DNA of 56,987 nucleotides. Source: Dyadobacter frigoris. GTDB taxonomy: Bacteria > Bacteroidota > Bacteroidia > Cytophagales > Spirosomataceae. The translations under genes were made by a program, and so were the position numbers. Shown one piece after another: positions 26,681 to 35,600 of this stretch (the first letter of the stretch is position 1; each line of letters opens with the position of its first letter). The notes beneath the pieces are model-generated. The model was not told where the DNA came from. It saw only the letters and a list, made by a program, of their open reading frames with translations, and did no database searches. The stretch covers positions 1 through 56,987 of the forward strand of contig NZ_SZVO01000027.1 of the NCBI RefSeq assembly GCF_005280585.1, in the 5' to 3' direction.

Positions 26681-29600
26681 TTACAGGTGATCTACATCAA
26701 CAACAATGTCCTGATATACAACGTTTTTGTCTGCAATTTGCTGAGCAAGTGTAATGCCGCGTCCGTCAAGTGCTTTCTTGAAGTCACTTGGCAGAACTCT
26801 TACAAACTGGCCAATTGACTCTTCCCAGTTTTGCAACAATTGGAATGCAACGTTACTGGTTGTATACTGGAAATGTTTTTCCAGAGAATCACGCAGAATA
26901 AGCTGATCTTCTTCGTTGATACCATCAACAGTCACCATTTCGAAATTAACTTTCTCACGGAAATCTCCTGCTTTGTCAAGAACATAAGCAACACCGCCAG
27001 ACATACCTGCTGCAAAGTTTCTGCCTGTTGCACCCAGAATAACTGCCAAACCACCAGTCATGTATTCAAGTCCGTGATCTCCAAGTCCTTCCACAACAAC
27101 CTTCGCACCGGAATTTCTTACACAGAAACGTTCTCCGGCAGTACCACGAATATAGGCCTCACCGGAAGTTGCTCCGTAAAACGCCACGTTACCGATGATA
27201 ATATTTTCTTCTGGTTTGAATTTAGAATCACGATCGGGGTAAACGATCAGTTCAGCACCACAAAGTCCTTTTCCAAAATAATCATTCGCGTCACCTTCAA
27301 GTTCCAGGCGAATTCCGGTTGTGTTAAACGCACCGAAACTTTGTCCCGCTGTTCCACGGAATCGGAAATGTATGCTACCTTTTGGAAGTCCGATACCGCC
27401 GTGAACTTTGGAAATTTCATTTGATAACATGGTACCAACGGCACGGTTCAGGTTATTGATCGGGAATTCTCCGTAAACCTCTTCTGAATTTTCAAGAGCC
27501 CCTTTCGCCGCTTCAATCAGTTTCAGATCGATAATATCACTAATTCCGTGATCCTGATCTTCCTGTTTGTATTGTGCAACCGAAAGATCTGCATCCTTAA
27601 ACAGGATCGCGTCGAAATTAAGGTTTTTATATTTCCAGTGTTTTAAATCATTGCGTGGTTCAAGGTATTGAACTTGTCCAACCATTTCGTTTACAGTGCG
27701 GAAGCCAAGCTGAGCCATAATCTCACGAAGCTCCTGCGCCATGAACGTAAACATGTTCACCACATGTTCAGGTTTTCCTGAGAATAACGCACGAAGCTCT
27801 TTATTCTGCGTTGCAACGCCAACCGGACAAGTATTCAAGTGACATTTACGCATCATGATACAACCTGCCGCAACAAGCGCTGCCGTTGCAACACCCCATT
27901 CTTCCGCTCCAAGCATTGCCGCAATCGCAAGATCTTTACCTGTACGAAGCTGACCATCCGCCTGAACCGTAACCCGTCCGCGCAATTTATTTTTTACAAG
28001 TGTCTGATGCGTTTCAGCCAAACCAAGCTCCCAGGGAAGACCTGCATGACGAATCGAACTCAAAGGCGATGCACCTGTTCCTCCATCATAGCCTGAGATC
28101 AGAATGTGATCCGCATGTGCTTTTGCTACACCCGCAGCAACAGTTCCCACTCCTGCTTCCGAAACCAGTTTTACGCTGATACGAGCCGCACGGTTTGCAT
28201 TTTTCAAATCGAAAATCAGCTGTGCCAAATCTTCAATCGAATAAATATCGTGATGGGGCGGGGGAGAAATAAGTCCTACACCCGGAGTCGAATGACGAGT
28301 ACGTCCGATCCAGTCATCTACTTTATGACCTGGAAGCTGACCACCTTCACCCGGTTTTGCACCTTGTGCTGTTTTAATCTGTAATTCACCTGCATTACTC
28401 AAATAATGGCTGGTAACCCCGAAACGTCCGGAAGCAACCTGCTTGATTTGAGAATTCATGCTGTCGCCGTTAGCCAGTTTTTTGTAGCGAAGTTCATCTT
28501 CTCCACCTTCACCTGAATTGGATTTTCCACCAATACGGTTCATGGCAATGGCCAGCGTTGTATGCGCTTCCCATGAGATCGAACCAAATGACATAGCACC
28601 TGTTGCGAAACGTTTGAAAATGTTTTCAACCGGTTCAACTTCTTCGATTGGAATTGGTGTTCCTTTTTTGAAACGCAACAATCCACGAAGTGTTAATGCT
28701 TTATGTGTTTGGTCGTCAATGAGTTTTGAATATTTCTTAAACTCAGCGTAACTGTTATTTTTTGTTGAATGTTGCAGCAAGTGAACAGTCTGCGGATTGA
28801 AAATATGCGCTTCACCACGTTGTTTCCACTGATAAAATCCACCAACCTCCAGACGCGGAGTCATGTTTGGACTTTCGTGGTAAGCAACTTTATGGCGAAC
28901 CAAAACTTCACGCGCAATTTCAGAAATCCCCATCCCGCTGATGCGGGAAATAGTACCTGTGAAGAAACGGTCAACCACATCTTTATTCATACCAACGCAT
29001 TCGAAAATCTGAGCGCCCTGGTAAGACTGAAGTGTAGAAATTCCCATTTTAGAGAAAATCTTCAAAAGCTCTTTGTTAACAGCTTTGATGTAGTTGTAAT
29101 ATAATTTATCGTCGGTAAACTCACCATCGATCATGTTCTTGCGGTTCATGAAAGAAAGCGTTTCGAAAGCCATATAAGGACAAACACCGGCTGCACCATA
29201 ACCAATCAGCGTAGCAAAATGATGCGTTTCCCAAACATCACCAGCCTCCACAAGCAAACCAACTCTTCCTCTCAAACCTTCACGGATCAAGTGGTGATGT
29301 ATGGCAGCTGTTGCAAGCAAAGTAGGAATTGGCGCATGATCCGAATCGATTGCACGGTCAGAAAGAATGATGATCTCAAAACCATCTTCAATTGCTTCAA
29401 CCGCATACCGGCAAATTCTCGCCAAAGCACGTTCCAGCGCTTTTCCACCTTCATCTGCGCGGAAATAGATGTTGATCGTTTTTGCCTGGAAGTGATTTTT
29501 GTCAATAAATCTTAATTTATCAAATTCCGAAACGGTTAAAACAGGATGCGGCAATTCGATCTGACGGCAATGCTGAGGCGTTTCTGTCAGGATATTTTCT

Positions 29601-31264
29601 GTACTTCCTACGAAAGAGATCAGCGACATAATTGCTCTTTCACGAATCGAGTCAATAGGAGGGTTTGTTACCTGAGCAAAAAGCTGCTTGAAGTAACTCG
29701 ACATATGCTGGCTTTGTTCCGAAAGAACAGCCAAAGGAACGTCTGTACCCATCGATCCGATGGCCTCCATACCACTTTGCGCCATAGGAGCAAGGATCAT
29801 CCGCAAATCTTCCGAAGTAAACCCAAAAGCCATCTGACGTTTCAACAACGAAGAATCTTCGTATTGTCTGTAAGTACGAATTGGCTGATCAAGATCTTCA
29901 ACGCGCAATTTATTTTCATTCAGCCACTGCTGATAAGGCTGCGCTGAACATATCTGTGCTTTAATTTCTTCATCAGGAATGATACGGCCTTGTTCCATAT
30001 CAACGATGAACATACGTCCTGGCTGTAAACGGCCTTTGGTTACTACTTTCGCCTGATCAACATCCAAAACTCCGGCTTCAGAAGCCATAATGATGGTGTC
30101 ATCATCCAAAACCCAGTAACGTGACGGGCGCAAACCATTACGGTCAAGCGTTGCACCTACCATTTTTCCGTCTGTAAACGAAATTGAAGCAGGTCCGTCC
30201 CAGGGTTCCATGATCGCGGCGTGATACTCGTAAAACGCTTTACGTTCAGCATCCATCTGCTCATTGCCATCCCAGGCCTCAGGCACAAGCATCATCATTA
30301 CATGAGGAAGCGAGCGGCCGGAAAGGTGAAGCAATTCAATAGCATTATCAAGATTCGCTGAATCCGATTGTCCCCGGTCACAAATCGGAAGGATCATATC
30401 CATTTCCTCTTTGCTGAAATATTCCGACTGGAAAGCTTTTTCGCCGGCGCGGATCCAGTTCACATTTCCTTTGACGGTATTAATTTCGCCATTGTGAGCA
30501 ATGTAACGGAAAGGCTGCGCAAGTTCCCATTTCGGAAAAGTATTGGTGGCAAAACGAGAGTGAACAACAGCAAGCGCCGAAACCACGGACTCATTTTCAA
30601 GATCCGGGAAATAATATTTCAACTGAGCAGTCGTCAGTTGTCCTTTGTAGGAAATTGTGCGGCATGATAAGGATGAATAATAAAAAGTACCTTTTGCACC
30701 TTTTACAGTATCATGGATCAGACGCGCAGAAACCTGGCGGAGTATATAAAGTTTACGTTCGAAAGCGATGTCTTCAGTAACATCGTCCGGACGTTTGATG
30801 AAAAGCTGTTCTACATAAGGCTCCACAGACAAAGATCCTTCACCAAGCGTATTGTTCAGTGTCGGCACTTTTCTGTAACCCATCAGGGTTAAGCCCAGTC
30901 TTTTTAACTTTCGGTTTACAATATCCCTGCATTCTTCCCTGACGGTTTCGTCATTTGGAAAGAAGATCATACCTACACCATACTCACCCGCAGGAGGTAA
31001 TTGGAAACCGATTTTTGAGCATTCTTCTACAAAATACTCGTGGGGAATCTGTATCAGGATACCGGCGCCATCACCGGTGTTTGGATCAAAACCGGTAGCA
31101 CCCCGATGCTCCATTCTTTCCAGCATGTGAATAGCGTCCGCCACGATCTGATGTGACTTGCGACCCTTAATGTTGGCACGGAAACCTATCCCACATGCAT
31201 CATGTTCAAATTCCGGGCGATAAAGCCCCTGTTGTTCTACCATTGGTTCTGACATTTGCGACAT
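26681..31264 (-). CDS. gltB: Glutamate synthase large (alpha) subunit
   Basis: The 1527-residue subunit has a short propeptide ahead of the nucleophilic Cys24 (EHDACGIGF) of the class II glutamine amidotransferase domain (to about 430), a central domain, the FMN-binding synthase domain (about 830-1210: SGEGGEDELRY, ISGYDGGTGASPLSSIRHAG, RKCHLNTCPVGVATQ with the 3Fe-4S Cys) and the GXGXG domain (about 1270-1480). It forms two glutamates from glutamine and 2-oxoglutarate together with GltD. Length is normal and no lesion is seen. Confidence 0.98.
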   Translation of the reverse strand: MSQMSEPMVEQQGLYRPEFEHDACGIGFRANIKGRKSHQIVADAIHMLERMEHRGATGFDPNTGDGAGILIQIPHEYFVEECSKIGFQLPPAGEYGVGMIFFPNDETVREECRDIVNRKLKRLGLTLMGYRKVPTLNNTLGEGSLSVEPYVEQLFIKRPDDVTEDIAFERKLYILRQVSARLIHDTVKGAKGTFYYSSLSCRTISYKGQLTTAQLKYYFPDLENESVVSALAVVHSRFATNTFPKWELAQPFRYIAHNGEINTVKGNVNWIRAGEKAFQSEYFSKEEMDMILPICDRGQSDSANLDNAIELLHLSGRSLPHVMMMLVPEAWDGNEQMDAERKAFYEYHAAIMEPWDGPASISFTDGKMVGATLDRNGLRPSRYWVLDDDTIIMASEAGVLDVDQAKVVTKGRLQPGRMFIVDMEQGRIIPDEEIKAQICSAQPYQQWLNENKLRVEDLDQPIRTYRQYEDSSLLKRQMAFGFTSEDLRMILAPMAQSGMEAIGSMGTDVPLAVLSEQSQHMSSYFKQLFAQVTNPPIDSIRERAIMSLISFVGSTENILTETPQHCRQIELPHPVLTVSEFDKLRFIDKNHFQAKTINIYFRADEGGKALERALARICRYAVEAIEDGFEIIILSDRAIDSDHAPIPTLLATAAIHHHLIREGLRGRVGLLVEAGDVWETHHFATLIGYGAAGVCPYMAFETLSFMNRKNMIDGEFTDDKLYYNYIKAVNKELLKIFSKMGISTLQSYQGAQIFECVGMNKDVVDRFFTGTISRISGMGISEIAREVLVRHKVAYHESPNMTPRLEVGGFYQWKQRGEAHIFNPQTVHLLQHSTKNNSYAEFKKYSKLIDDQTHKALTLRGLLRFKKGTPIPIEEVEPVENIFKRFATGAMSFGSISWEAHTTLAIAMNRIGGKSNSGEGGEDELRYKKLANGDSMNSQIKQVASGRFGVTSHYLSNAGELQIKTAQGAKPGEGGQLPGHKVDDWIGRTRHSTPGVGLISPPPHHDIYSIEDLAQLIFDLKNANRAARISVKLVSEAGVGTVAAGVAKAHADHILISGYDGGTGASPLSSIRHAGLPWELGLAETHQTLVKNKLRGRVTVQADGQLRTGKDLAIAAMLGAEEWGVATAALVAAGCIMMRKCHLNTCPVGVATQNKELRALFSGKPEHVVNMFTFMAQELREIMAQLGFRTVNEMVGQVQYLEPRNDLKHWKYKNLNFDAILFKDADLSVAQYKQEDQDHGISDIIDLKLIEAAKGALENSEEVYGEFPINNLNRAVGTMLSNEISKVHGGIGLPKGSIHFRFRGTAGQSFGAFNTTGIRLELEGDANDYFGKGLCGAELIVYPDRDSKFKPEENIIIGNVAFYGATSGEAYIRGTAGERFCVRNSGAKVVVEGLGDHGLEYMTGGLAVILGATGRNFAAGMSGGVAYVLDKAGDFREKVNFEMVTVDGINEEDQLILRDSLEKHFQYTTSNVAFQLLQNWEESIGQFVRVLPSDFKKALDGRGITLAQQIADKNVVYQDIVVDVDHL

Positions 31265-31605
31265 ATATCGAAGAGTGTAGATTTTTTACAAATTCGTGTG
31301 TAGAATTTATATAAATAAGCAAATTAAATTAAACGCTTTGCCGCTATCGCATTAAGAATAGAGTAAAGCCACGCAAGATAATGATAAAAAATATTTGGTG
31401 TAATATCAAAACCACGAAATTTTATCCAACCTATATGAAATTGGTTGTTTTATTACAATAAATCTGAAAATACTGATAATTTGACAATGAAGTGATACTA
31501 TTGTTATGAATTTTTCAAAAGAAAATGCTGTGATTTTTGTTTTACACTTTTCATTAATATCAGCTTTTCCGCATTGTTAAACTACGAAATTTTAGGGTAA
31601 AATAA
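31265..31605. other. Intergenic region upstream of gltB
   Basis: AT-rich region of about 340 bp between the gltB start and the terminator of the STAS operon. It presumably carries the gltB promoter, but I find no clear TTTG/TAnnTTTG pair, no RNA gene and no coding frame. Confidence 0.5.
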
Positions 31606-31607
31606 AA

Positions 31608-31634
31608 AAACCATCACCCTTGGGATGATGGTTT
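31608..31634 (-). terminator. Terminator of the Bat-purC-STAS operon
   Basis: AAACCATCA and TGATGGTTT form a 9-bp stem around a 9-base loop, flanked by an A-run on one side that reads as the T-tract on the minus strand. It lies 28 bp past the STAS stop. Confidence 0.8.
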
Positions 31635-31662
31635 TGAGCTTAAAAAGAACGATTCTAAGTAA

Positions 31663-32085
31663 TCAGGGTTCGCTTGATTCACTTACATTGTCATAATCGT
31701 CTGCATCATAATCGTCATCTCCCGCACCGAATTCATTTTCAAGATTGTTCATGAAAACTGCATCAATGGCCTCTTCCTGCGTTGGAAGTATGTTTAAATC
31801 AGGAATTTTTAAAGATTCAAGCAAGTCAATAAAATCATCATCTCTGGTAACGATTACCAACATACCCAAGTCGTTAATACATAACCTGTTTACTTTTTTG
31901 AGTACAGATGTTCCATTGGTATCGATGGATTTTGTCACCTGCATATTGACGATCAGGTTGTTGAATCCTTCACGAAAAAGCTCACGGGATTTTTCCTCGA
32001 AAGCTGCTGGGATTTCATCAGCGAACGCCGTCTCTTCAAGGTCGATGTAGGCGTATTGTTCTTTTTTTTGTAGGCTGTGATTCAT
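31663..32085 (-). CDS. STAS-domain protein
   Basis: I prefer the start at 32085 (MNHSLQKKEQYAYIDLEE), giving 140 residues, because the longer frame from 32136 overlaps the spacing after purC and adds a poorly structured leader. The STAS fold is visible from the strand NNLIVNMQVTKSIDTNGTSVLKKVN, including the Ser/Thr position used for phosphorylation in anti-anti-sigma factors (DTNGTS), to LGMLVIVTRDDDF. An acidic tail (GAGDDDYDADDYDNVSESS) follows. It is the last gene of the operon with purC; a partner-switch role is inference. Confidence 0.78.
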   Translation of the reverse strand: MNHSLQKKEQYAYIDLEETAFADEIPAAFEEKSRELFREGFNNLIVNMQVTKSIDTNGTSVLKKVNRLCINDLGMLVIVTRDDDFIDLLESLKIPDLNILPTQEEAIDAVFMNNLENEFGAGDDDYDADDYDNVSESSEP

Positions 32086-32137
32086 ACGAGTTTTTGTTAA
32101 AACCAGATGATTTGTTAGGTTAATTAGTTTTACCAAA

Positions 32138-33073
32138 CTAGGCTAGTGCCCGCAGGATGGCTTTTTCTATGCGTTGCAATGGATTATCTAAATTGTTTTT
32201 CTGGAATTTCCTGCCAGACACTTTTTCAAAAAGCTCAATATAACGTTCCGAAATCTGTTGGATCCAAGCCTCTTCCATCGCTGGTACAGTTTGTCCTTCT
32301 TTTCCCTGGAAACCATTTTGAATTAGCCATTCTCTTACAAATTCTTTCGACAATTGTTTCTGAGGCTGGTTTAGTCTCTGATTTTCTTCATACGTATCTT
32401 TATAAAAATAACGTGAGGAATCCGGCGTATGGATTTCGTCTATTAAATAAATCGTGCCATTCAATTCTCCAAACTCATATTTTGTATCAACAAGAATAAG
32501 TCCCTGGTCGGCAGCCATTTCTGTGCCACGATTGAAAAGCGCTAAAGTGTAGCGTTCCAAATGTTCGTAATTATCTTCGGACACAAGTCCGTGACTTAAT
32601 ATTTCTTCTTTTGAAATATCTTCGTCGTGCCCTTCGTGTGCTTTTGTTGTAGGCGTGATGATAGGTGTCGGTAATTTGTCATTTTCTTTCAGTCCGTCAG
32701 GCAAAGAAACTCCGCAAACTTCTCTTTTTCCCGCCGAATATTCCCGCCATGCATGGCCTGCCAGATATCCACGAACCACCATTTCCACAGGAAAAGCATT
32801 GCATTTAATACCCATACTTACATTAGGGTCCGGAACTTCCTGCAACCAGTTTGGCACAATATCCGAAGTTGCCGACAAAAAGTGTGCTGCAATCTGATTT
32901 AAAACCTGGCCTTTATAAGGAATTGCTTTTGGCAAAATAACGTCAAAAGCAGAAATTCTGTCGGTGGCAACCATTACCAGTTTATCTTCAAAAGAGTATA
33001 CATCACGTACTTTTCCTTTGTAAAAACCGGTTTGGTTTGGGAATTGAAAATTAGTTTCTGGTATGCTGTTCAT
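32138..33073 (-). CDS. purC: Phosphoribosylaminoimidazole-succinocarboxamide synthase
   Basis: The 311-residue enzyme matches the long SAICAR synthase form: GKVRDVYSFEDKLVMVATDRISAFDV, the signature LPTPIITPTTKAHEGHDED, IDEIHTPDSSRYF and the ending IEKAILRALA. It catalyses the ATP-dependent joining of CAIR and aspartate in purine synthesis. It lies 18 bp after the BatC-like gene, an unusual operon partner. Confidence 0.96.
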   Translation of the reverse strand: MNSIPETNFQFPNQTGFYKGKVRDVYSFEDKLVMVATDRISAFDVILPKAIPYKGQVLNQIAAHFLSATSDIVPNWLQEVPDPNVSMGIKCNAFPVEMVVRGYLAGHAWREYSAGKREVCGVSLPDGLKENDKLPTPIITPTTKAHEGHDEDISKEEILSHGLVSEDNYEHLERYTLALFNRGTEMAADQGLILVDTKYEFGELNGTIYLIDEIHTPDSSRYFYKDTYEENQRLNQPQKQLSKEFVREWLIQNGFQGKEGQTVPAMEEAWIQQISERYIELFEKVSGRKFQKNNLDNPLQRIEKAILRALA

Positions 33074-33091
33074 GGAGTTTTATAGTAAAAA

Positions 33092-33832
33092 TTACCATTC
33101 TATTGTTTCATTTCGCTCAGACTTTTTTGCGTACTGTTTTCGTCTGAGTTGGTAAATATATTGGGATTCGTTTGATTTCATGGCATCCAAAATAAGACGG
33201 GCCTGTTCTTCTGACATATTCATGGATTTCAGACTGCGTAATAATTGCTCACGTTTTGCTGCTTCTTCCTGTTCAAGCCCTTCCGGTTTTGGCTCTGGTT
33301 TTGATGGAGTTGGCTTGTTTTTACTTGCTTCATTTTTCGCCATTCTATTGTCCTGGCTCGACTGCGAAGGTTGTTCTATTCCTGAAAAATGTGTTTTTAA
33401 AATAATATAGTTTGACCGCGCGACTGTGTTTCTGGGTTCAAGACGAAGTGCCGTTTTTAATTTTTCCAAAGCCGCTGCCGTATCTTTTTTAGAAACCAGT
33501 ATCAGCGCAACCTGACAATTTGCAACCGAGGCAATGGTTTTGTCTTTTACATGATCAAGCAATTTATATTGATATAAAGCATCTTTCAGCTGTCCGGCCT
33601 GATAATAGGAGTGTGCCATGTTAAGCCTTGCCGCCGGATCAGAAAAAACAGAGCCGTAGGTAATCTGATGATATAATTTGGACGCATTCACAAACTGCTT
33701 TTTCTTAAAAGCCATTTCCGCGCCAATCTTACGTTCATTCGTTTTTGTAATAGCATCGAACGTCCGGTTGTCCCATAGCAAAAGCAGTAAGTACAATAGT
33801 AAGGCGTTCATAATATTCCGGTTTGAAGGCAA
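33092..33832 (-). CDS. Tetratricopeptide protein, BatC-like
   Basis: The 246-residue protein has an N-terminal hydrophobic segment, three TPR-like units (about 35-150: AEMAFKKKQFVNASKLYHQI, AARLNMAHSYYQAGQLKDAL, TAAALEKLKTALRLEPRNT), then a low-complexity linker rich in Lys, Pro and Glu (about 155-200) and a charged C-terminal helix. This layout and its position 16 bp after a BatB-type VWA gene match BatC of the Bacteroides aerotolerance operon. Its function in that system is not well defined. Confidence 0.8.
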   Translation of the reverse strand: MPSNRNIMNALLLYLLLLLWDNRTFDAITKTNERKIGAEMAFKKKQFVNASKLYHQITYGSVFSDPAARLNMAHSYYQAGQLKDALYQYKLLDHVKDKTIASVANCQVALILVSKKDTAAALEKLKTALRLEPRNTVARSNYIILKTHFSGIEQPSQSSQDNRMAKNEASKNKPTPSKPEPKPEGLEQEEAAKREQLLRSLKSMNMSEEQARLILDAMKSNESQYIYQLRRKQYAKKSERNETIEW

Positions 33833-33848
33833 AAATAAGAATAGATAC

Positions 33849-34811
33849 TCAGAGTCGGAAAGTTCCGATGGTAATTAAAATGTCAAGAATTAATAAAAAG
33901 AGCGCAGCGCCAAGAAAATAGTAATATTTATTACTGACAACGGTGACAGTTCTTGTGTCTACAAGTGTTCCGTCCGCATTATTGATCTCGCTGATCATCC
34001 TGTTTATTTCGTTTTTCTCATTATTCAATTCGTAATAAGATCCTTTTGTACTGATTGCCATGGTTTGTAAAAAGTCATCGTCAAGTTTACTGATCACCAG
34101 ATTGTCTTTTTCGTCTTTTAAAGGTTTGCCCTCTGACGGGATACTGCTGCCATTTTTGGTACCCACGGCAGCGACGTATACACCGACGCCAAATCGCCTG
34201 ATGTTGTTGTATAGTGACCTGTAACAGTCACTTTTATTTTCACCATCCGTAAAAATGACAATCATTTTTGAACGGCCTGGACGGTCGTTTCCGTCGACCA
34301 GTTTTTTATATGCCAGTTCCGTAGCGCCACAGATATTTGTTCCGCTGGTTGGTAAAAGTTCTGTTTGCAAGCTTTGAATGAAAAGTTCAAGAGCGGCGGC
34401 ATCATAAGTAAGCGGGACCTGAACGAAAGCTTCGTTTGAAAAAACGATCAGTCCGATGCGGTTTGAATGCTGGTTTTGGACGAAATGGTTAATTTCAAAT
34501 TTTACTTTTTCCAGGCGTGTAGGCGTGACGTCTGTCGCATCCATGGATTTGGACAGGTCAATCAGAATATAAATGTCCTTTCCTTTCGATTGGATAGCCT
34601 GATCCGCTTCACCAAAAGACGGGCCGAGCAAACTGACGATCAGTAAAGCGAAATAAATGGTACGTAAAAATAGTTTTAAAATTAAAGTTCTGGCCGTGGT
34701 ATTAAGCTGCCGCGCCACACGAATGGTACGGTAAAAGAAGGTAATGTAGGCAAGAATAAAGAAAAATATAAAAAAATATTCAGTACTTTCAAAGGGGTAA
34801 TTCCAGTTCAT
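33849..34811 (-). CDS. VWA-domain membrane protein, BatB-like
   Basis: The 320-residue protein has two N-terminal membrane helices (about 12-27 and 48-66), a von Willebrand A domain with an intact MIDAS (DLSKS at 85-89, TSGTN and FTDGE) and a C-terminal helix (about 298-316). It matches BatA/BatB of the aerotolerance operon, which is normally preceded by a MoxR ATPase, a DUF58 protein and BatA. Here tRNA genes lie directly upstream, so only BatB, BatC and purC plus STAS form the unit. Confidence 0.87.
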   Translation of the reverse strand: MNWNYPFESTEYFFIFFFILAYITFFYRTIRVARQLNTTARTLILKLFLRTIYFALLIVSLLGPSFGEADQAIQSKGKDIYILIDLSKSMDATDVTPTRLEKVKFEINHFVQNQHSNRIGLIVFSNEAFVQVPLTYDAAALELFIQSLQTELLPTSGTNICGATELAYKKLVDGNDRPGRSKMIVIFTDGENKSDCYRSLYNNIRRFGVGVYVAAVGTKNGSSIPSEGKPLKDEKDNLVISKLDDDFLQTMAISTKGSYYELNNEKNEINRMISEINNADGTLVDTRTVTVVSNKYYYFLGAALFLLILDILITIGTFRL

Positions 34812-34889
34812 AATGAACGATTTGACTAATTAAAAGTTTTCCAAAAATAGACAATAGAAGCTTGTGACAAACTTTTTTTTTCGAAAACA

Positions 34890-34922
34890 TTTGTTTTTCT
34901 GATTTACAACCCGCTATATTTG
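34890..34922 (+). promoter_or_regulatory. Promoter of the tRNA-Ser gene
   Basis: TTTG at 34890-34893 and TATATTTG at 34915-34922 fit the Bacteroidota -33/-7 consensus (TTTG, TAnnTTTG) with a 21-base spacer, and the tRNA begins 19 bases further on. Confidence 0.65.
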
Positions 34923-34941
34923 CAACCCAGAACGGAAAGAC

Positions 34942-35028
34942 GGAGGGATGGGTGAGTGGCTGAAACCAGTAGTTTGCTAAACTGCCGTACTCGCAAGGGT
35001 ACCGCGGGTTCGAATCCCGCTTCCTCTA
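34942..35028 (+). tRNA. tRNA-Ser (GCT)
   Basis: An 87-base class II tRNA with a long variable arm (TACTCGCAAGGGTA). The anticodon loop is TTGCTAA with anticodon GCT between stems GTAGT and ACTGC. The T arm is GCGGGTTCGAATCCCGC. The acceptor pairs GGAGGGA with TTCCTCT, and CCA is not encoded. It reads AGC and AGU codons. Confidence 0.95.
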
Positions 35029-35114
35029 CACTGTTTCATTAATGCGGGTCGCCGCAAATTAGTTGATGGTTTGAAAAGTAATTTGACAACCATCGAAAAA
35101 AGGTTTTAAGGTTT

Positions 35115-35189
<75 letters not shown>

Positions 35190-35274
35190 AATTATAACCA
35201 TTGATCAGTTGGCAATTATCATTGAGTAATTTAAAATTGCTCGCTGCATATCACCAACTGTTTTTATTTTAAAC

Positions 35275-35348
35275 GGTCCCGTAGCTCAGCTGGATAGAGC
35301 AACTGCCTTCTAAGTAGTAGGTCTTGTGTTCGAATCACAACGGGATCA
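35275..35348 (+). tRNA. tRNA-Arg (TCT)
   Basis: A 74-base cloverleaf: acceptor GGTCCCG/CGGGATC, anticodon loop CTTCTAA with anticodon TCT, T arm TTGTGTTCGAATCACAA. The broken integrase begins 250 bp downstream, so the 3' end of this gene is the likely historical attachment site. I found no second copy of its 3' end in the window. Confidence 0.95.
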
Positions 35349-35372
35349 CAGAAAAGAGTATCAAAACTCGCT

Positions 35373-35406
35373 AAACTCCTGCAAATCAAGTATTTGCAGG
35401 AGTTTT
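35373..35406 (+). terminator. Terminator of the tRNA cluster
   Basis: AAACTCCTGCAAAT pairs with ATTTGCAGGAGTTT (14 bp, perfect) around CAAGT and is followed by T-rich sequence, 25 bases after tRNA-Arg. Confidence 0.85.
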
Positions 35407-35600
35407 ATTTTTTGCGGAATACCCCGAAATATTCAATAATTCTCAAAAAAAAGGTGAGTAATTCGGTGAGTTAGATCTCTGAATTCTCCAACTCACCAGA
35501 ATACGCGTAACCAATTGTATTGCAGCATGTTATGCCGAAGAACATCTTGTGCTACCGGATTTGCAAGACTAATTTTGTTTAACCTTTTAACTTAAAAGTT

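Noticed and set aside
26831..27424. 197-codon plus-strand frame within gltB
   Set aside because: It is antisense to the conserved GXGXG domain of glutamate synthase and has a shadow-type composition.
35275..35348. Direct repeat of the tRNA-Arg 3' end as a right attachment site
   Set aside because: I looked for a second copy of the T-arm/acceptor sequence to the right and found none inside the window.
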